Source of the DNA: Erigeron canadensis
Taxonomy: Eukaryota > Streptophyta > Magnoliopsida > Asterales > Asteraceae
DNA length: 64,000 nt
Direction: 5' to 3'
Assembly (NCBI RefSeq): GCF_010389155.1
Contig: NC_057769.1
Coordinates: 30,752,735-30,816,734, forward strand
Shown in pieces: positions 60,051 through 64,000 of the stretch. Every line of letters begins with the position of its first letter. Positions within the stretch are counted from its first letter, which is position 1. A model generated the notes under the pieces. That model worked only from the letters and a program-made list of their open reading frames with translations. It was not told the origin of the DNA and searched no databases. Made by a program: the position numbers and the translations under genes.

Positions 60051-60228
60051 TAAGATATATATAATTAAAGAGTTAATAACATACTATACGTAGTTAATTA
60101 ATCTAGATGTCCTCTTACTGCTGTTCCACGAATTGATGACAATAAAAAGAATACCATATTCTATGGAAAGACAGATTCGGGGTGAAACATATATTTTCCG
60201 TTGGGAATGCGCGCATGGGAAGACCTTA

Positions 60229-60584
60229 GGCTAACCGGAGTGGTAGCAAACCCGGTAGCAATCCACTAGATTTCGCCCCCGAGTTGCCGGCTACACCACC
60301 CCGCGGTAGCAACCCACAGAGGTTGCAAGGGAGAGGGGAGGATTCGAGGTAACCCACGTGCATCTTTCCTTTTCTTTTGTTTTTTTGCTATACTTTATGT
60401 ATTTTTAATTAATTTTTATTGGCAAAAAAGGAAAAACAAAATATAAATCAATCATTAACCTACCCCACCTTTCAGGCAATACCATTCCCTCTTTTTTTCC
60501 CAGGCAACCCCAGCAACCCAGGATGGCACATGGCACGTTGTGGTGAAAGTAACCCAACCTCTGACAATACCACTCCGGATAGCT
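60229..60584. mobile_element. Small PIF/Harbinger-type MITE
   Basis: Inverted ends GGCTAACCGGAGTGGTA and, inverted, AGCTATCCGGAGTGGTA, with 3-bp target duplications TTA (60226-60228 and 60585-60587). 356 bp, no frame of its own. It sits at the start of a LINE-derived coding fragment, probably having disrupted it. Confidence 0.75.
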
Positions 60585-60587
60585 TTA

Positions 60588-61154
60588 GACCACGTCAACC
60601 TCATGTGCCTTGGCATGACTTGGGTTGGTTCACTCCATGTATTCCCAAACATGCTTTTAATTTATGCTTTGGCTTGTTATGAAAAGGAAGCTTAGACGCA
60701 AGATCTCCTATGCCAATGGGATTTACAACATCTCTCACAAAATGAGCCATTGCTATGCCCGTTTTGTGAGAAGCAGCCCGACTCCCATACACACTTATTC
60801 TTTGATTGTAATTTCTCTTCTGAGGTCTCGACAGGAGTTACACGAAAAGCGGGATTGCAAGCTCTCTCTCAAGATTGGGATACTATGATTGCTGAAGCTA
60901 TCAATTTACCAAGGAAGAGTTCAGTTAGAGTTATTATATTCAAATTGGTACTCGCTTCAGCTGTTTATTATCTTTGGCAAGAACGAAACGCTATAATTTT
61001 CTGCAAGTTAAAAAAGTCCACTGCTCAGGTGATTGACGTTGTGCTCAACACGGTTCGACTCAAGTTACTCACTTTCAGGTTCAAGAGATCGAGTCAAGTT
61101 GAGGTGGCTTTTGAAATGTGGAATCTCCCTTACTCACTTGTTATGGAAAGGTAG
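60588..61154 (+). pseudogene. LINE fragment with zf-RVT zinc-binding region
   Basis: The pieces RPRQPHVPWHDLGWF, CIPKHAFNL, then CPFCEKQPDSHTHLFFDC are the zf-RVT domain (C-x2-C...H-x-H...C) that follows the reverse transcriptase in plant LINE-type elements. It needs all three frames, so at least two frameshifts occurred (between about 60670 and 60750). The tail YYLWQERNAIIF is the segment after the zinc-binding domain. No reverse transcriptase remains in the window. Confidence 0.88.
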
Positions 61155-62804
61155 AGTATTTTGTTCTATTTAGCCTTTGCAAATTGCAATTTTGTATGCT
61201 AGGCAGATTGGGTGTGGCATGTCACGTCCTATTATAGTTGTTGAATATGACAATATGACATATGTACGTAGTCGGTCGTATTGCCCAAACCTTTTACTTG
61301 TTGAATGCAATTCACACGGGCGGGGTATAGTACGTATAATTACCTCTTACCCAAAAAAAACATATGTAGTTAATATAATTACCTTTATCAATATCGTGAC
61401 ACGTAATGCTTTACGAGTACTCGATCTATGGACTCCCAAGCTTCCTCTAGCTCGTCAGACCTTGTACGTGCATCCCGTTTAATTCCTATGGGATAATATA
61501 CAATGAAGTTATTACGTACGATGGTTTGTTTGTAGGTTAATTTTCTTGCTATGGCTCAGTTTGGTGTGTATAATATAGTGTGTGTGTATACTTTGACTGA
61601 TCTATATATATTATAATAATTTATCCACTGTGGATACGTTTAATTGCTAAACATGTGGGGTTTGAGTTACTAGTCGTAATTATCAAAACGTACGGTTATG
61701 ATTGCAAATTTGCAAGAGAAACGAGCATTCATGATCTGAATTATATTATTATGGTGGAAAACATGAAATTAGTTCGAATGCGTTACATAAAATCTTTCCT
61801 TTTTTTTTTTGGATATGTCATTACAATTCCGTATAAAAAAGAAATATGTCATTACAACTAATGAGTGGTTATTAATTAGTTTGAAGTAGGAGTTTGCATG
61901 TATCAAGTTTATTCCCGTGACCTAGGCATCGGTTTTTCTCATGCAGTAGGACTTCGAGTCTTGTCAAGTGCAAGTCTTATTCCTATGTGTATTAATACTC
62001 AAGCTATTTAGGGTTGGGGAGCTATGTGGGGTTTTTCTTTCGCACTGTTGTTCGGTACGAGGTAACCGGATCCAGTTTAGTCAAACGACTATCCGTTGTT
62101 GGGATGGGACCCCACCATTTGACATTGGAGGGTATATATCTATTTGAACTCACCAGTTAAAAAGAAAAGTTTATTAACTTTATATGGTTATTAGGCATGT
62201 GCTTATAGGGAGCATTTTCTTGAAGCTTTTTCACTACCAAAAAGAAATATTTCATACATTTATTATATTATAGGGATAGAATTGAAAATTGTTTAACTAT
62301 TATATAAAATATTATATATGTTTTTGTTGTCTTCTTCGATTCACCTGCTAATTAAGATATACACACACTGTGAGACATATACATACACAAAACTATATCT
62401 ATACCACACATACACACACACACACACATATATATATATGTGTGTGTGTGTATAAAGCAAAAAAAATAAAAAATAGAAGAAAGGACCCACACCCGAGCGT
62501 TTTCGAACTTCTTGGGGGAGAACAAAGGAGAGGACGCAGGGACGAGAACACCGGGTGTCAATAGCGATCGAGCGTCCATAGGTCTTGGGACGCAGCCGGG
62601 GACGGTGTATAAGCATCGGCCTTAATTTCTTTCCAAAGGTGTATTACTCGTGAATGACGGGGATCTAGCATACGTCATTTTCACCGAGTCCATGCTATAA
62701 AGCTCCCTTATAAACTAGATCTCCAACTTAAACCTTCGTTGAGAAACTCTATCACCCTTTAGGGGATAAGTTCATTATAAGTGAAAATTAAATATAGATG
62801 ATCA
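61155..62804. other. Intergenic with possible SINE remnant
   Basis: No gene. About 61890-62165 has a box B-like ACTTCGAGTCTTG and GTGACCTAGGCATCGG, weakly like a tRNA-derived SINE. Purine/pyrimidine dinucleotide arrays (AC)n(AT)n(GT)n at 62402-62452 form a hairpin. A GC-richer stretch with no recognised function covers 62480-62620. Confidence 0.4.
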
Positions 62805-63326
62805 TGTTGGTGCATTTTCGGGTGACAACACCATTATAGAAGTTAGTCTTAAGTCATTTGTATATGTAATTAGTTAAACGATTTGTTTTGTATGTAATAA
62901 GGTCAAAAACGACCAAGTTAATTGAAACGGTAACTAGACCGGTCTAGGATAGTCTAGGTTGGTCTAGGTCGACCGGCCTTGGGAGGTCTAGCTAGACCTC
63001 AATGAGCCGAAATGTTATGGATTCATGTCTTGAGTAATAGGTTTCGGTCCATAGTAGTTTAGTATAAATAGAAGATTAAACCTTATGCTTAAGGTTAATC
63101 TCTCTAGTTTGTTTTTTCGGTATTTGGGATCTCGTGTGTTAATTGTAATCGTTATTACCAAATTAATACAAAGCTTCATTATTATCATTCGTATATTGTT
63201 CATCGTTTGTGTATTCGGTTTACCGAATATTGTTTATTGCTAGTGTTCGAGATTTTCCACGCTCAAACACTAATTATCTAATCTCGTAGATCCGGTGCTA
63301 AAGGGACTTTTAGATCACACCAAACA
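62805..63326 (+). mobile_element. Possible solo LTR
   Basis: Terminal TGTTGGTG and CACCAAACA are near-perfect inverted repeats with TG/CA ends. TATAAATAG lies at about 63064-63072, a plausible LTR promoter, with AATAC/AATAT A/T-rich signals after it. Flanking 5-mers GATCA and TGTCT do not match, and no PBS or purine tract is present, so it is tentative. Confidence 0.3.
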
Positions 63327-64000
63327 TGTCTAAAAAACCCAAAATTTTGTTATTATCTAATTTAGAGTTGGTTCGGGTTTATGTTTATACAACAATATTC
63401 TTGTATGAGATTGAACCTACCGGCGATCCATTTGTTCACTTGCATGATCAATGTCAACCTTATTGGTGGTGTAAATGGTGTTTGTTGTGGACAAAGCATA
63501 CGTTTGTAAACTGACTGTATCGTGCCAATAATTATGAAAATAAACCATGCATCCTTAACAATTTTTGTTCTCACTTACACCAAAAAAAAAAAAAGAAAAA
63601 CCCATTCGTAACGTCATCAATAAATAACACACGAACACCGTCATTCTCAATCTCTTAAGACGGTTTCTAAAAACTTGACCTAATGCCAAAACCGATACAC
63701 TACCACGAACGATGTCTCTAAATACCATTTGCCTCGATGTATTATTAGGAAACACACGTTGAAGTTAATAAGGCAAATCTATAAAACACAAATGTGTACT
63801 TCAACAAAGCACAGAACCAAGCGCAAGTTATGTTCACAAAATCAAAACCACAATACCTCTCACGAACGGTGTCCGCTATACTTGAACATCCACCAAAACG
63901 ACTCTAATGAAATGATAATTGGGTTTCAACGGTCTAGCATACATAGTTACATACTATTAATCCAGTACCGCATCTAACAGTCAAGGCGGAAGGATATAAA
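63327..64000. other. Window end, nothing recognised
   Basis: Short frames only; none has a recognisable domain and none reaches a clear gene structure. Confidence 0.45.

Noticed and set aside
62341..62616. Frames with His-Thr or Val-Cys repeats
   Set aside because: Translations of the AC/GT dinucleotide arrays on both strands.

Overview
The window is plant nuclear DNA, most likely from a eudicot. It is AT-rich, has spliced genes with GT/AG introns, and is full of plant transposable elements (Ty1/copia, PIF/Harbinger, hAT-like, MULE-like, Stowaway, Helitron-like, tRNA-derived SINEs). Some transposon-derived protein fragments look like Asteraceae copies, but that is an impression and not a demonstration. 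No virus, plasmid, CRISPR or bacterial feature was seen.

Four host genes can be supported. (1) A single-exon armadillo-repeat protein, + strand, 14997-15950. (2) A complete single-exon CC-NB-ARC-LRR immune receptor, - strand, 19284-22928, whose MHD switch motif reads M-H-G. (3) VPS37 of the ESCRT-I complex, - strand, 27632-31711. I rebuilt it as 7 exons in perfect phase (226 aa), with a 14-nt first coding exon. (4) A MOM1-like transcriptional-silencing protein, - strand, 37661-48182, plus a 5' UTR exon near 49.3-49.45 kb. I rebuilt it as 14 coding exons in perfect phase (2236 aa). It has only the C-terminal half of an SNF2-type helicase, the CMM2 coiled coil, and a large internal duplication that includes an intron.

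Layout. 1-2.8 kb: intergenic, with a 60-bp minisatellite and the first part of a locally duplicated block. 2842-9889: a complete but inactivated Ty1/copia element with 5-bp target duplications, similar LTRs and an unusual leader made of several tandem arrays. 9.9-19.3 kb: more copies of the local duplication, the ARM gene, and a Tourist-type MITE whose empty site survives in the paralogous copy. 19.3-25.3 kb: the NLR and three tandem ~0.8-0.9 kb repeats on its 5' side. 25.3-27.6 kb: a SINE and a 235-bp-arm foldback. 27.6-31.7 kb: VPS37. 32-37.4 kb: SINEs and a long-inverted-repeat element that contains a Helitron-like insertion. 37.7-49.5 kb: MOM1. 49.5-64 kb: a transposon graveyard with nested elements (inverted-repeat element carrying a host-like gene fragment, then an hAT-like element, then a PIF/Harbinger element), a Stowaway MITE, a MULE-like element beside a Helitron-like element, a LINE zf-RVT fragment split by a MITE, and a possible solo LTR.

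The host genes do not form an operon or a pathway. The strongest biological points are the variant MHD motif of the NLR, the recent internal growth of MOM1, and the nesting and empty-site evidence that orders the transposition events.
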